In this document: in pieces, positions 31,118 through 41,470 of the stretch
Position numbering within the stretch: position 1 is the first letter of the stretch
How the letters are laid out: each line of letters begins with the position of its first letter
The notes under the pieces: model-generated
What the model was told of the DNA's origin: nothing
Databases searched by the model: none
The model's input: the letters and a program-made list of their open reading frames with translations, nothing else
Assembly (NCBI GenBank): GCA_031771865.1
Contig: JASISA010000041.1
Span: 2,666,001-2,730,000 of the forward strand
Origin: Nothophaeocryptopus gaeumannii
Lineage: Eukaryota; Ascomycota; Dothideomycetes; Mycosphaerellales; Mycosphaerellaceae
Direction: 5' to 3'
Length of the DNA stretch: 64,000 nucleotides
Made by a program: the position numbers and the translations under genes

Positions 31118-34100
31118 CTATTCCCCCTTCAACTTATCCTGCTTGACATTCCAAGCCATCTCCAACAAATCCTGCTCCTCCTTCAAGTGACTGCTCTTCA
31201 AACCCGTGGCAACCGACGCGCTGGGGTTGCGGCCGGCGTACATGACGTGTTTCCTGTCATGGTGCACCGTGTTGTTGAGGAGAGTCTCGATCCTGGGTTG
31301 TGTGAACGACCAAGCGCCAGCGTTCAGAGGCTCCTCTTGGCACCAGACGATAGTTTGTGCGTTAGGGTAGCTGTCAAGGTTCTCCTTCAGCTGCGCCCAA
31401 GGAAATGGGTTGAGTTGCTCGATACGGGTAATGGCGGTGTTAGTCAAGTTGTTCTGTTGACGGTATTTGAAGAGCGCGGCGAAGACTTGTCCAGAGCAGA
31501 GGATGACACGCTCGATCTTGTCGTGAGAGTCGATTCTGAATTCGGCGTCTTCCTTGTGTGCTGGGTCGGGGATGATCCATTGGAAGTGGCTGTCACCAGT
31601 GAACTCATCGATGCTGGAACGTGCGAGTGGATGGCGGAGCAAGCTTTTGCTGAAGAACGAGATCAATGGCTTGCGGAACTGTCGGTTCATCTGGCGACGG
31701 AGGATGTGGAAGGAGTTGGATGGAGTTGTGCAGACGACGATTTGCATGTTGCAGTCCTGGTGCTGGCGGTCGAGTTTGTCTGGCGATGGGAAGATGCGTG
31801 GGTCTTCGTTACAGAGCTGTAGAAAGCGCTCCATGCGTCCAGAACTGTGCTCTGGACCTTGGCCGTCGTATCCGTGAGGCAGGTTCATGAGGAGACCAGA
31901 TCGCTGCAGCCACTTTACTTCACCTGAGGCGATGAACTGGTCGATGACACACTGAGCGTTGTTGGCGAAGTCACCAAACTGAGCCTCCCACACAACGAGT
32001 GCGTTAGGTGAAGAGAGCGAGTATCCGTACTCGAAGCCAAGAGCGCCGTACTCGCTCAAGCTGGAGTTGGCGATGACGAACGATCCTTGGTCTTCGCTGA
32101 CGTGCTTCAGTGGGGTGTAGACGTCCTCACTCTCCTGGTCGTGGAGAACAGCGTGTCTTTGAGAGAAGGTACCACGCTCGACATCCTGACCAGACACTCG
32201 GACGTGGTGGCCCTCCATGCAGAGAGATCCGAAGGCAAGAGCTTCACCAGTAGACATGTCAATGTTTTTGCCATCTTCCACGGTCTTGGTGCGGTTGGAT
32301 AGGATACGCTTGAGGTTCTTGTGGACGTGGAATCCCTCCGGAGGCTGGCCAATGATCCTGGCGATGTGCTTGAGCTTCTCTGGCTCGACGGCAGTCGCCT
32401 CGTGCGGTAAGATCTCAGTTGCGAGCTCCTTAGGCGACTTGAATCCGTGCCAAGCACTGGTCAGCCATTCTCTGGCGGTTGGCTGGTAATCCTTGGACTT
32501 CGCGAAAGACTCCTCTAACATGCCCCAGACCCAGCTCTTGTGCTCCTCGATGTCGTCCTTGGTGAAAGTCTTAGACTCCAGAAGCTGTTGAACGTACTTG
32601 TCGAGGACTGGTGGCTGCTCGTTGATACGCTTGTACATTAGTGGCTGGGTGAAAGAAGGCTGATCGGTCTCGTTGTGACCCTGTTTCCGGTAGCAGACGA
32701 TATCAACAACGACGTCCTTCTTGAACTCCGCACGCCAGTCAGCGGCGAGCTGGCAGACAAAGTTCAGAGCCTCAACGTCGTCACCGTTGACGTGGAACAC
32801 TGGTGCGTCGACGAATTTGGCGATATCAGAACAGTAAGGAGTCGAACGAGCAAAACGCGGGTCAGTGGTGAAACCGATCTGGTTGTTGACGACAAGATGA
32901 ATAGTGCCTCCGGTCTGGTACGCAGGGAGGGCGTAGAAGCCCATAGTCTCGTACACAATACCCTGTGCCGCGAACGCAGCATCACCGTGAAGCAGGACAC
33001 CCATAGCTGAAGTGCATTGGACCTCGTCATGGTTGGAGTGGAGAATGGCGCGGGTCTTTCCGAGCACGACTGGGTCCTCGGCTTCCAAGTGAGATGGGTT
33101 GGCAACCAAAGACAGCTGAACACGCTTGCCGGAAGGAGTTGGACGTTCAAAGTTCATACCCAGATGGTACTTTACGTCTCCAGAACCCTCGTCAGACGGC
33201 TCAGCAGAACCACCAAACTCAGAGAAGATAGATTCATTGGGCTTGCGGACGACATTGGACAGGACGTTGAGACGACCTCTGTGCGGCATACCAATGACAA
33301 TATCCTTGACGCCATAGTCGACGGAACGATCGATCAAAGCCTTCATACCAGGAATCAGAGACTCGCCTCCCTCCAGACCAAAACGCTTGTCGTTGGGGTA
33401 CTTTGTAGCCAGGAAGGATTCGAAAGAGGAAGACCAGATGAGACGGTCCAAGATCCTGCGCTTCTCGTCGACCGAGTACTTGTAGGGCTGTGGAACCTCG
33501 ATTCTCTGTCGCAGCCAATCGCATTGATCTCTATCCGGAATGTGAATGTACTCGATACCGTAAGGACCACAGTAAAGACGCTCGCAAGTGTCAATGATCT
33601 CACGCAAAGTCATCTTGTCCCGGCTGTCGGTCTTGAATCGCGGCAGAATACCAGGACCCAAAGTAAACTCCGCGTCCATGTCTGATTCGCTGAAATTGTA
33701 TGTCTTCAAGTCCAATTCTCTTGGTACTTTGGAAATATCTCTGATGCTCAAAGGATCGATTCTGGCTTTGTGATGCCCCCGCGCCTGGTACGCGCGAACG
33801 AGAAGTTGCACCTTCAAGTGGTTCAAGACATCACTGCCCTGGCCTTCCGCTGTCATGGAGCTCGGAGCAAAGTTTGGAGCTGTAACACCGCCAGCTGGCT
33901 GTGGAACGATTGTTGGAGGGGGCGTGAACGCTCTGCTCACTGGCATGTCGCCACTCTCCATGTTCTTGAAGTATGCCTGCCATGAGACGTGCACTGATTT
34001 TGGGTCGCGCTTCCATTCTGAGTACATCTCGTCGACATAGTTGGCAGTGTTTCCGGAGAGGAAGGAATCTGAGGGATCGACGCCCTGGTTGGTGTCCTCG

Positions 34101-34282
34101 GCGGCGATGGCATATCGGCGGTATTGGGAGGTGAAGGCATTGTAGGAGGAGAGGCCCAGCTCCCTCCGCTTTGCTACCAGGGCAGTTCGAGGTAGAGTCG
34201 CAGAAAGGCTCGAGTAGGCTCTGCTCGGCAAGTTGCCAGTGGCCAGGCGTTTACTGCATCTTGAGAGTTGAGAAAGCAGCAT
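31118..34282 (-). CDS. KGD1: 2-oxoglutarate dehydrogenase E1 component, mitochondrial
   Basis: Thiamine-diphosphate-dependent E1 of the 2-oxoglutarate dehydrogenase complex; it decarboxylates 2-oxoglutarate in the matrix and passes succinyl to E2 (known). 1054 residues in one exon, the family's usual length. The N-terminus MLLSQLSRCSKRLATGNLPSRAYSSL is a mitochondrial presequence. It is followed by the E1 N-terminal motif FLSGNTANYVDEMYSEWKRD, the GMPHRGRLNVL block and the HGDAAFAAQG/NNQIGFTT thiamine-diphosphate-magnesium site (about 430-475). The C-terminal transketolase-like domain contains FEYGYSLSSPNALVVWEAQFGDF and SGLLMNLPHGYDGQGPEHSS. Several long frames on the opposite strand are codon-bias shadows. 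Confidence 0.97.
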   Translation of the reverse strand: MLLSQLSRCSKRLATGNLPSRAYSSLSATLPRTALVAKRRELGLSSYNAFTSQYRRYAIAAEDTNQGVDPSDSFLSGNTANYVDEMYSEWKRDPKSVHVSWQAYFKNMESGDMPVSRAFTPPPTIVPQPAGGVTAPNFAPSSMTAEGQGSDVLNHLKVQLLVRAYQARGHHKARIDPLSIRDISKVPRELDLKTYNFSESDMDAEFTLGPGILPRFKTDSRDKMTLREIIDTCERLYCGPYGIEYIHIPDRDQCDWLRQRIEVPQPYKYSVDEKRRILDRLIWSSSFESFLATKYPNDKRFGLEGGESLIPGMKALIDRSVDYGVKDIVIGMPHRGRLNVLSNVVRKPNESIFSEFGGSAEPSDEGSGDVKYHLGMNFERPTPSGKRVQLSLVANPSHLEAEDPVVLGKTRAILHSNHDEVQCTSAMGVLLHGDAAFAAQGIVYETMGFYALPAYQTGGTIHLVVNNQIGFTTDPRFARSTPYCSDIAKFVDAPVFHVNGDDVEALNFVCQLAADWRAEFKKDVVVDIVCYRKQGHNETDQPSFTQPLMYKRINEQPPVLDKYVQQLLESKTFTKDDIEEHKSWVWGMLEESFAKSKDYQPTAREWLTSAWHGFKSPKELATEILPHEATAVEPEKLKHIARIIGQPPEGFHVHKNLKRILSNRTKTVEDGKNIDMSTGEALAFGSLCMEGHHVRVSGQDVERGTFSQRHAVLHDQESEDVYTPLKHVSEDQGSFVIANSSLSEYGALGFEYGYSLSSPNALVVWEAQFGDFANNAQCVIDQFIASGEVKWLQRSGLLMNLPHGYDGQGPEHSSGRMERFLQLCNEDPRIFPSPDKLDRQHQDCNMQIVVCTTPSNSFHILRRQMNRQFRKPLISFFSKSLLRHPLARSSIDEFTGDSHFQWIIPDPAHKEDAEFRIDSHDKIERVILCSGQVFAALFKYRQQNNLTNTAITRIEQLNPFPWAQLKENLDSYPNAQTIVWCQEEPLNAGAWSFTQPRIETLLNNTVHHDRKHVMYAGRNPSASVATGLKSSHLKEEQDLLEMAWNVKQDKLKGE

Positions 34283-34722
34283 GGCTGCGCTTGCTCATGT
34301 GGGCGCTCAGCAGGTGGTCGGTGGGCAGGGAGAGCGGCGATGCTGCAGACTCATGCGCAGAGCAGAGCAGAGCTGATGGTGGCGAGAGGGCAGAGGTGAG
34401 ATGTAGGAGGTATGAGTGAGAGCAAACACTGATGAAGCTTGAGAAGCACCTGGAGGCCATGTGAACCTTGATCTTTCTCGGGAACAGCCGGCTCGAGCGG
34501 GAGTCAGCTGCGGAACAGGGCTCACTCTGCGGCATTATTACATTATTACTGCCTTGTCTGGCTTGCGTACTCATCACCTCTCACTGCTCTGTCATTGGGC
34601 TATTTGTGCAGTAATGGACGCACATACACGCGAGAAGACTGTTCATGTTCTGTTATGCCACGACATCCCCAACGGCTGACCCCTCCAAGCTCCTTCCCCG
34701 GAGCTCCCAGTGCAACGATCCT
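34283..34722. other. KGD1 promoter / DUF4267 gene 3' flank
   Basis: Upstream region of KGD1, with AGCAGAGCAGAG-type purine repeats near 34350-34380. No gene supported. Confidence 0.4.
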
Positions 34723-35118
34723 TCAGCCATCAACAAGACCCAACATAACGAGTCCAATTCCCAATACCATCGGCGCATATCCCCAATGATTCCACTCGCC
34801 CTTCCCAGCAAACTTCTTCGCGATCACTCCGTCAAAGAAGGCAGGGACGCCCGCCGCGACGAGAGTGGCTCCCAAGATTGGTCGGTGGTCGTAATAGATG
34901 GCCGTGTAGAGCGCAGCTGCCATGAAGATGTCGCGAATTGCGTACAGGGCGACAGAGGCTTCGGTAACATTGCCATCGCCTGGCGACTTGGGTGATGGGA
35001 ATTCGAAGAACGGGATAGCGCCGGATGGCTTGATGCTGAAGGCAATGCCAAAGCCCAGAAAGATGGTGCCGAAGAACTCAGCTGCAAAGGGGATATATGG
35101 GTGCTGTGAGAGGGCCAT
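34723..35118 (-). CDS. small four-helix membrane protein, DUF4267 family
   Basis: 131 residues, one exon. The sequence starts MALSQHPYIPFAAEFFGTIF and shows four hydrophobic segments: FAAEFFGTIFLGFGIAF, LYAIRDIFMAAALYTAI, ILGATLVAAGVPAFFDG and YAPMVLGIGLVMLGLV. The pattern AIRDIFM and YYDHRPILGATLVAAGVPAFFDG is that of the DUF4267 family, small fungal integral membrane proteins without known function. Probably in an internal or plasma membrane. No neighbour suggests a role. Confidence 0.75.
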   Translation of the reverse strand: MALSQHPYIPFAAEFFGTIFLGFGIAFSIKPSGAIPFFEFPSPKSPGDGNVTEASVALYAIRDIFMAAALYTAIYYDHRPILGATLVAAGVPAFFDGVIAKKFAGKGEWNHWGYAPMVLGIGLVMLGLVDG

Positions 35119-35741
35119 ATCGAGGCGTTGCTCGTTCTGCGGACCTCTGTAGAGTGCTCTACTGTGGCCTGGAGGTAGGTCTGTCGGGCGTATGGGAGTT
35201 GACTTGTGGACGCGACGTGCCCGAGAACTGGACCAAGGACTAAGCTCTTACTTGCAGCGGTCTTTCAGTCTCTAGAATTTTGCAATGCTGGTACTGGCGT
35301 CAATGGTAAGATCTATGAAAACGCGAGAGTACTTGCGAAGAAACACGGCTCCTTTCTACACTACACGGCGAGCTGGACGAGGCACAAGTCTAAGCGGCCA
35401 CTCCTTGGCATGCATGGCAGGCATTCCAGAGCTCATCGCAAGCGACCTCTTCTGGAAGCGCAAGCTATAAACCTCATCTTCAACTCCATGGGTGCTGTCA
35501 ATGACACAATCATTTACGGGACCTATGCGCTTCGATGTCGGTCCCACGTGAGCTCGGCGATGGCTAACTCCCCGACTCGGAGAATTACCGGAGAGCAAAC
35601 TAGCAATTTACGACATGCCCGACCGACAACAAATCGACCGTGATGGAATGACATCGCGACATGCCTTTCTAGACCAGCTCATCCACCTCAAGGACCCTTC
35701 GAACTCCATTTGTTCCGAATTAAAAACCGTGCACATTCAAA
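35119..35741. other. intergenic, doubtful ORFs only
   Basis: A plus frame at 35206-35643 (145 codons) has unremarkable composition and no motif. Nothing else seen. Confidence 0.4.
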
Positions 35742-35894
35742 ATGGCCGCAACAACGTCACCAGCATCGATCAAGCAATTCGACATCCTCTCCAAATGGCC
35801 ACCGGGAGCTCTGAGTCCGCTCTTTTTCTCCGGAGTGGTTGCCTTCTGCTTGATCTTGAAGGCTCTGGATAATGTTGTGTCGTCGGCAGCATAA
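35742..35894 (+). CDS. possible 50-residue single-span membrane microprotein
   Basis: ATG at 35742 in a good context (TTCAAAATGGCC) opens MAATTSPASIKQFDILSKWP, then a hydrophobic run ALSPLFFSGVVAFCLILKAL and a short end NVVSSAA before TAA. This is the layout of small tail- or signal-anchored subunits of membrane complexes, but I do not recognise it. The composition is protein-like and the frame is free of rare-looking stretches. Evidence is only the reading frame and the hydrophobic segment, so it could be chance. Confidence 0.35.
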   Translation: MAATTSPASIKQFDILSKWPPGALSPLFFSGVVAFCLILKALDNVVSSAA

Positions 35895-36249
35895 TCAACG
35901 GGACTGTTATATGCATGGAGCATAGGCGTAACGGGAGTTCAGTAGGTTCACCACTCTGCTCTTGGCACTGCTCGGTGCTCACAGGACGCGCCTTTAGACA
36001 CTAATAGTACGACAGGCACAGCGGATACAGGATACCGGACGATATGACGTTGAAGCAGGGCCTTTCGGAGAAGGAGTTAGGGTGACATGGCGGGCGCCAT
36101 CTTCAACACCGAAAGCAATGACCAGGAGAATCGATTCGCGGAAGCTACAATCAAAATGGCCAGCCTCCTCAAGAGACGCACGTACCATCATTCTTCAAGT
36201 AGCAACTCGCTCTTGTAGACCATTGATTCACCTCTATTCCCTCACCCTT
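35895..36249. other. intergenic, nothing recognised
   Basis: Short interval between the possible microprotein and the broken LPLELR gene. Small frames only. Confidence 0.4.
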
Positions 36250-36920
36250 TCACAGCACACGCGAAACTTCCCTCTGATGCCTATTCATCTCAACAAATCC
36301 GGCAGTCTCAACCCTCTCATACGTACACAACCCGCTCCGAGACTCTCCTTTAGATACCGACCCCACGCTCACGTAGACCACCAACTCTCTCCCTTCCGCC
36401 CTCCATTTCAATGCAATCTCATTAAGCACCTCCTTGTACTTCTCCTCACACTTCTGATCAATAAGCACACTCGCCTTCTGCACGGCATTAAGCGTTTCTT
36501 TCGCCTTTTCGACCATGCCACAACATTCTTGAACTCGTAATCCCACCCATTTTCACATCCACTAAGTCGCGATACCAAGACATGCGGGACTTTTCAATCG
36601 TCTTCGCTTCCGACCCATCTGCTTAAGGCGCAGAGGTGGTGTCGCGCCATATCCCCTTGCCAGGAGTGAAAAGCCAGCTCGAGTGGTGGGAGGGAGGCGA
36701 TGTCACCGCGAAGTGCTTTCCAGTCTTTGAAGAAGGCGTGGGCTTTGCTGACGTCGAGAGCGGCGCGGAATGGTGCTGACCGCGCCATTGGGTACCTGCA
36801 TTTGAATAGGTGGTCGTAAATTTCGAGACGAAGCTCAAGTGGGAGATACAGGAAGAGCTGTTCGAATTTTGACATTGTGGAGGTCACTGCGCGTGCTGGG
36901 CGTCTTGATGGTTTGAACAT
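36250..36920 (-). pseudogene. LPLELR-family gene, probably broken
   Basis: The ATG at 36920 opens MFKPSRRPARAVTSTMSKFE, then LFLYLPLELRLEIYDHLFKC and a helical stretch to a TGA after VGSEDD (36594). Directly downstream the same frame reads KVPHVLVSRLSGCENGWDYE, resembling the FPHLVIDVRRPCG segment of the paralogue at 37931-38638. Another frame shift then leads to a coherent helical end (VLIDQKCEEKYKEVLNEIAL ... ELVVYVSVGSV), closing at 36250. So one nonsense codon and one frameshift are the simplest reading. An unusual intron cannot be excluded. It is a tandem relative of the next gene and of the fragment at 2355. Confidence 0.5.
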
Positions 36921-37930
36921 AAGGTGAAAGTATGGGAAAAGCGAGGGAAATTGTGGGTGCTAGAGTATTTGAGCTCCAACGTTCCGAAGTTCTGGATTTG
37001 CTCAGTAGTTCTATGACTCTACTGCACTATAGAGCTTGTGAGCACAGCGCGCACTGCTTGCCAGCCCTTTCAGATTAAGACGCTCGATTCACCTGGATTC
37101 ATCGCAGCCAGAGACAGCGCCATCAGTGTCCTCAAAGGTACCTCTCTGGCCAATAACTAACTACTTAGCATCTCAGTCTAGTCTCTTCCCACCAACCACC
37201 CCAAATTCGACCACCACGTCGCTCTCTACTCCGAGCATCCTCGACGGAGCGTTCAAGATGCCCCTCAGAGTCGCATCGCCAGATGTCACTACGTCTTGAA
37301 CCGCGACTTGCAGTATCTGCTAAGAGTCCAGCTTGAATCGCACACGAAATACCAGCCAGCAGTCCACTGGGGCGAGATCGCATCACCACTGGAATCGCGA
37401 ACTGCAGTCAGTGTCAGAAGCAGAGAGAAGTAGTAATCGATCCAGCGACCGTCGTTGATCCATCACGGTAGACATTGACATACAGGACTCATCTGCTCTT
37501 CTAACAGTTCGGTCGCCTAGTCACCCTCTCCTACTGCCCAAGGGATTACGATCCCCTACAATCGAAGAAGCATCACGAAGCAGACGATTCAAAGCTTCCC
37601 AGGCATCAGCGATGCTCGAACAATACTCTGACGGGCTAGCCGATGGACTCGCATTTCAGATGCTCGTTGGAATGATTTGGAGAACATTCATCGTGTTGAA
37701 TTGCCAATGCAGTGTATTCTAGTTCTCAGGTTTTGATCAACTACGTGATTCAATAATTTTCCCCTCCCTCTCGTGCTTGCCCTCTTGCCAATCTGAAAAT
37801 TTGCCACTTCAAGAATGTCCCAATGTCTGTATTTCCTCGACCATCAAAGTCACTTTCCCACGTCGATTCCGTAAGTGCCATCGACTTCATTCCAATATCA
37901 TCCAACCTGCAATTATTGAGGTCCAGTACC
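36921..37930. other. 1-kb intergenic, nothing recognised
   Basis: Between the two LPLELR-family loci. No frame with family character; I looked for duplicated flanks and saw none. Confidence 0.45.
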
Positions 37931-38638
37931 TTAACCAAACAGACCTATCGGCCTGCGACCGCCTCGGCCAGGTCTGTTAATCGAATATTCAACCCTGAAG
38001 TTCTGGTACGAGAGAGGCCCTTCGAACACTGACTGTTGTCTGATCCATGCCGCGTACTCGCCAAACACGGTGAGCTGGCCGCCTCGACTACGTAGTTGCA
38101 TTCCCAGAGAATGGAAAACGTCCGCGATCGGGGTTCCATTAGATCGCTCCTCGTCGGCCGCTCTTATGTTGCTGTCGCATGTGAGGATCGTGAGATTCTT
38201 CAGTTGCGGCATGTTGACAAATTGCATGAGAACATTGTCAATTCCACAAGGTCTGCGGACGTCGATGACCAAGTGTGGGAAGGAGCCGGTCTTTTCGCGG
38301 AAAGTGTGAAGTTGCTGTTTGACTCGACAAGAATCCATGCCTGATGCGTGAAAGTAGGTGGAGATGTCGATTGGCAGGAGGGCTGCATCTTGCCAGAAAT
38401 CTGGGCAGGAATCGAAGAGCTTGAAGATTTTCCTTATGTCGCATGTGGACGGCCACGATGGGTGAGAGCAGACCTGTTGATTGGATGCCAGGGCGTACTC
38501 GTAGATTTGGAGACGCAGTTCCAGAGGGAGGTATTGGAGAATGCAACGTTCGACTTTGGGCCTCCCGCTCCCGTCGATGGTGATCCGGAGCTGGGCGATC
38601 AAAGGGGCTTTGCGGTTCTTGGACGGTTGTACAGACAT
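37931..38638 (-). CDS. F-box-like/LPLELR-family protein of unknown function
   Basis: 235 residues from MSVQPSKNRKAPLIAQL. The frame is open 13 codons further to 38677, but the ATG at 38638 gives a more usual start. The signature RCILQYLPLELRLQIYEYAL (about 37-56) is the hallmark of a large ascomycete family of F-box-like/2EXR-type proteins. The central region ends in FPHLVIDVRRPCGIDNVL, then MPQLKNLTILTC and a C-terminal GQLTVFGEYAAWI segment, all found across the family. Single exon. The molecular role is unknown; a Skp1-binding adaptor is possible. The broken copy at 36250-36920 is a likely tandem paralogue. Confidence 0.65.
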   Translation of the reverse strand: MSVQPSKNRKAPLIAQLRITIDGSGRPKVERCILQYLPLELRLQIYEYALASNQQVCSHPSWPSTCDIRKIFKLFDSCPDFWQDAALLPIDISTYFHASGMDSCRVKQQLHTFREKTGSFPHLVIDVRRPCGIDNVLMQFVNMPQLKNLTILTCDSNIRAADEERSNGTPIADVFHSLGMQLRSRGGQLTVFGEYAAWIRQQSVFEGPLSYQNFRVEYSINRPGRGGRRPIGLFG

Positions 38639-39241
38639 TGTGAGCTTTTGCTGTCTTGTTCGTGTCGATAGTTGCATTGTGGAGTTTGTCGGGTCGAAAC
38701 CGGCTTTTGTTATCTTTGGTTGATGTAACGGTGTCAGATGAACGTGAAGAAAAGGTCAGTAAAGAGCGAGATGCGGAATTCTTATATATGCGAGCCCGGT
38801 GTGAAAGACTGTCTAAGGACACGATCTGAGGACAACTCGAAGGCTAATGTGTAGATATCCTCGGAAAGCGTGAACGGTATGCCGTCCTCATGAGGATATC
38901 GATGGGCACATGACAAAGCACGTTGGTGAGCGTAGGCCATAGCGATTGGTGTTATGGTGATATTGATACAGGATATCGAGGTTCGAAGGCGAGTGAGGGA
39001 GGTGTTGTTGCTCGGTTGGAAGCAGCTGCGATAGCGCCAGCATATGTCGGAGCTCTCAATGCCGAGTCAAATATTGATTAAGTTCGGCTCACCTTCTCTG
39101 GCTTTCGCGTCTCCCACCTCGCGCGTGTCCAGCTTGTGAACTTTTCAAGGCGAGCATCGAAACCAAACACGACCACTCCACTCACTCATTCAGTCACTTC
39201 TAGTCCCTCTCAAAGAAATACAGAAGTCGATACACCTTGCC
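38639..39241. other. divergent promoter region, LPLELR gene / CCT8
   Basis: About 600 bp between the minus-strand start at 38638 and the CCT8 start. TATATA-like sequence TTATATATG occurs near 38781. C/A-rich sequence just before the CCT8 ATG is leader-like. Confidence 0.4.
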
Positions 39242-40974
39242 ATGTCGCTCTCAATACCGGGCGCGCCCAACCAGGGGCTCTTCAAGCCAGGATACCAAAA
39301 GTAGGCAGCCTCTAGAAACACCTGCCAGCACTGGTCTAACATATGTACAGCTACGATGCCGAAGACGGCGCCGTCATTCGCAACATCGATGCCTGCCGAC
39401 AGATCGCTTCGACAGTACAGACTTCTCTTGGTCCCTATGGCCGCAACAAAATCGTCATCAACCATCTCCAAAAGATGATCCTCACCAACGATGCCGCTAC
39501 CATCCTCCGCGAACTCGAAGTCGTCCACCCTGCCGCCAAGCTGCTCGTCATGGCATCGCAACAACAAGAAGCTGAAATGGGCGATGCGACAAATATGGTC
39601 ATTGTCTTTGCAGGAGAGTTGTTGAAGAAGGCAGAGGAGCTGCTCAGGATGGGGTTGAAGACTTCAGAGATCGTCAAGGGCTACGAGATTGCAGGGAAGG
39701 CCGCGCTGGAGGCGCTTGAAGATTTGGAGATTGACAAGGTCGAGAATATCCGGGATCAGAGCGAACTCGCCAAGGCCATTAAGACGGTGGTGGCCGCAAA
39801 GCAAAGCGGGAACGAGGAATTTCTTGCGGATATGGTCGCGGAGGCAGTCTTGGCCGTTCTGCCAAAGAATCCTTACAACTTCAACATTGATAACGTGCGG
39901 GTGGTTAAAATCATGGGCGGCGCTCTGGAGCAGAGCAAAGTCGTCAAGGGCATGGTATTTGGGCGGGAACCAGACGGAACTGTGAAAAAGGCGTCAAAGG
40001 CGAAGGTCGGCGTCTTCTCATGTCCTATCGACATTTCACAAACCGAGACCAAGGGCACTGTGCTGCTCAAGAACAGCAAGGAGCTGCTGAACTTCACAAA
40101 AGGCGAGGAGACACAGATGGAGAACGCCATCAAGGAGCTTCACGACTCTGGTATGAGAGTCGTTGTTGCTGGTGGGACAGTCGGAGAGCTGGCGATGCAC
40201 TACCTCAACCGCTTCGGCATCCTCGTCATCAAGATTCTGTCCAAGTTCGAGCTTCGAAGATTATGTCGCGTGGTGGGCGCAACTCCTCTGGCGCGTCTTG
40301 GCGCACCTATGCCAGACGAGATGGGCAACGTCGACATCGTCGAGACGCTCGAGATTGGAGGCGACCGCGTCACAGTCTTCAGACAAGAGGACGAGCAGAC
40401 CCGAACAGCGACCCTCGTCCTTCGCGGCGCAACACAGAACCACCTCGACGACGTTGAGCGAGCAGTAGACGACGGTGTCAACGTTGTCAAGGCCATCACG
40501 AGAGATCCAAGACTAGTTCCGGGCGCTGGTGCGGCAGAGATGCAGCTCATCGAGCGGATAACGGCGCTCGCAGACAAGACTTCCGGGCTATCTCAGTATG
40601 CGATACGAAAATACGCCGAAGCATTCGAAGTGATTCCACGAACACTGGCAGAGTCGGCGGGTCTGGATGCCACAGAAGTGCTTGCTAAGCTGTACACCGC
40701 ACATCACCAGCAACGATCAACGAAAGCGAAAGACGACGAAAAGGAGGAGATTCCATGCTTGGGCGTGGACCTTGACACTAGTGGCGCGTCCGGCAGCGGG
40801 ACCATTGACGCAGAAGAGGAGGGAATCCTGGATCTCATGGTCACGAAGTCGTGGGCCATCAAGCTGGCCACAGAGTCCGCGCGGACGGTGCTCAGCGTCG
40901 ACCAGATCATTGTTGCGAGACAAGCTGGTGGACCCAAGCCACCGGGACCAAACCCAAACTGGGATGAGGACTAA
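39242..40974 (+). CDS. CCT8: T-complex protein 1 subunit theta (cytosolic chaperonin)
   Basis: One of eight subunits of the CCT/TRiC ring that folds actin, tubulin and other cytosolic proteins using ATP (known). Model: join(39242..39300, 39351..40974), 560 residues. A 50-nt intron (donor GTAGGC, branch CTAAC, acceptor TACAG) joins KPGYQ-N to YDAEDGAVIRNIDACR. The ATP-binding features are LGPYGRNKIV, NDAATILRELEV and EMGDATNMVIVFAGELL, where theta subunits carry GDATN instead of GDGT. The C-terminal equatorial part has LVPGAGAAEMQL, and the tail PPGPNPNWDED is Pro-rich. Length fits. Confidence 0.96.
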
Positions 40975-41470
40975 ATCACAAGTTGTCTGTATGAATGAGA
41001 CGTGCGGTACTGGTGTGTAGATACCCACACGAATGAACAAAAAGCATCGATGAAAACCAACTCCTACCAGCTCCATCGAATGGGCGCGATCGAAGAGGAG
41101 AAGCATCTGGCTATTGGTGTTTTCCCACCGAATAAGGTATCAGCTATCTGCATTATGTACGACATGCACTGGAAGCTTCAATACAACTGAACAAGCCTGT
41201 CATGGGTATCAGCCTCGTAAAAGATCCTCCATCGCTCGCTAATAGCAATCAGTGCAGAGAGCCGCTGGTCTCGCCGCTCACGTACGCCAACAATGCTTTT
41301 GAACTTCCGCCATTCCTCGCTCTGCCGTTGCCGTGTATCTCGTAGCTGAGGTCCATGCTTCTCATAGTCACGTTTCATTTCCTCCCTTCTCGTCCATGCA
41401 TGCGCTGCAAATTCCACTCTCAAGACACACACACACATACCCTCCCTCCCCATCCCCACTCTCCCCTCCT
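40975..41470. other. convergent 3' region, CCT8 / Zn2Cys6 regulator
   Basis: Shared 3' flank of two convergent genes. A short (AC)n tract lies near 41430-41440. No gene supported. Confidence 0.5.

Noticed and set aside
31187..31822. Plus-strand 211-residue frame, and others at 33017-33685
   Set aside because: Codon-bias shadows opposite KGD1.
41425..41445. Short AC microsatellite
   Set aside because: Ordinary in fungal DNA.
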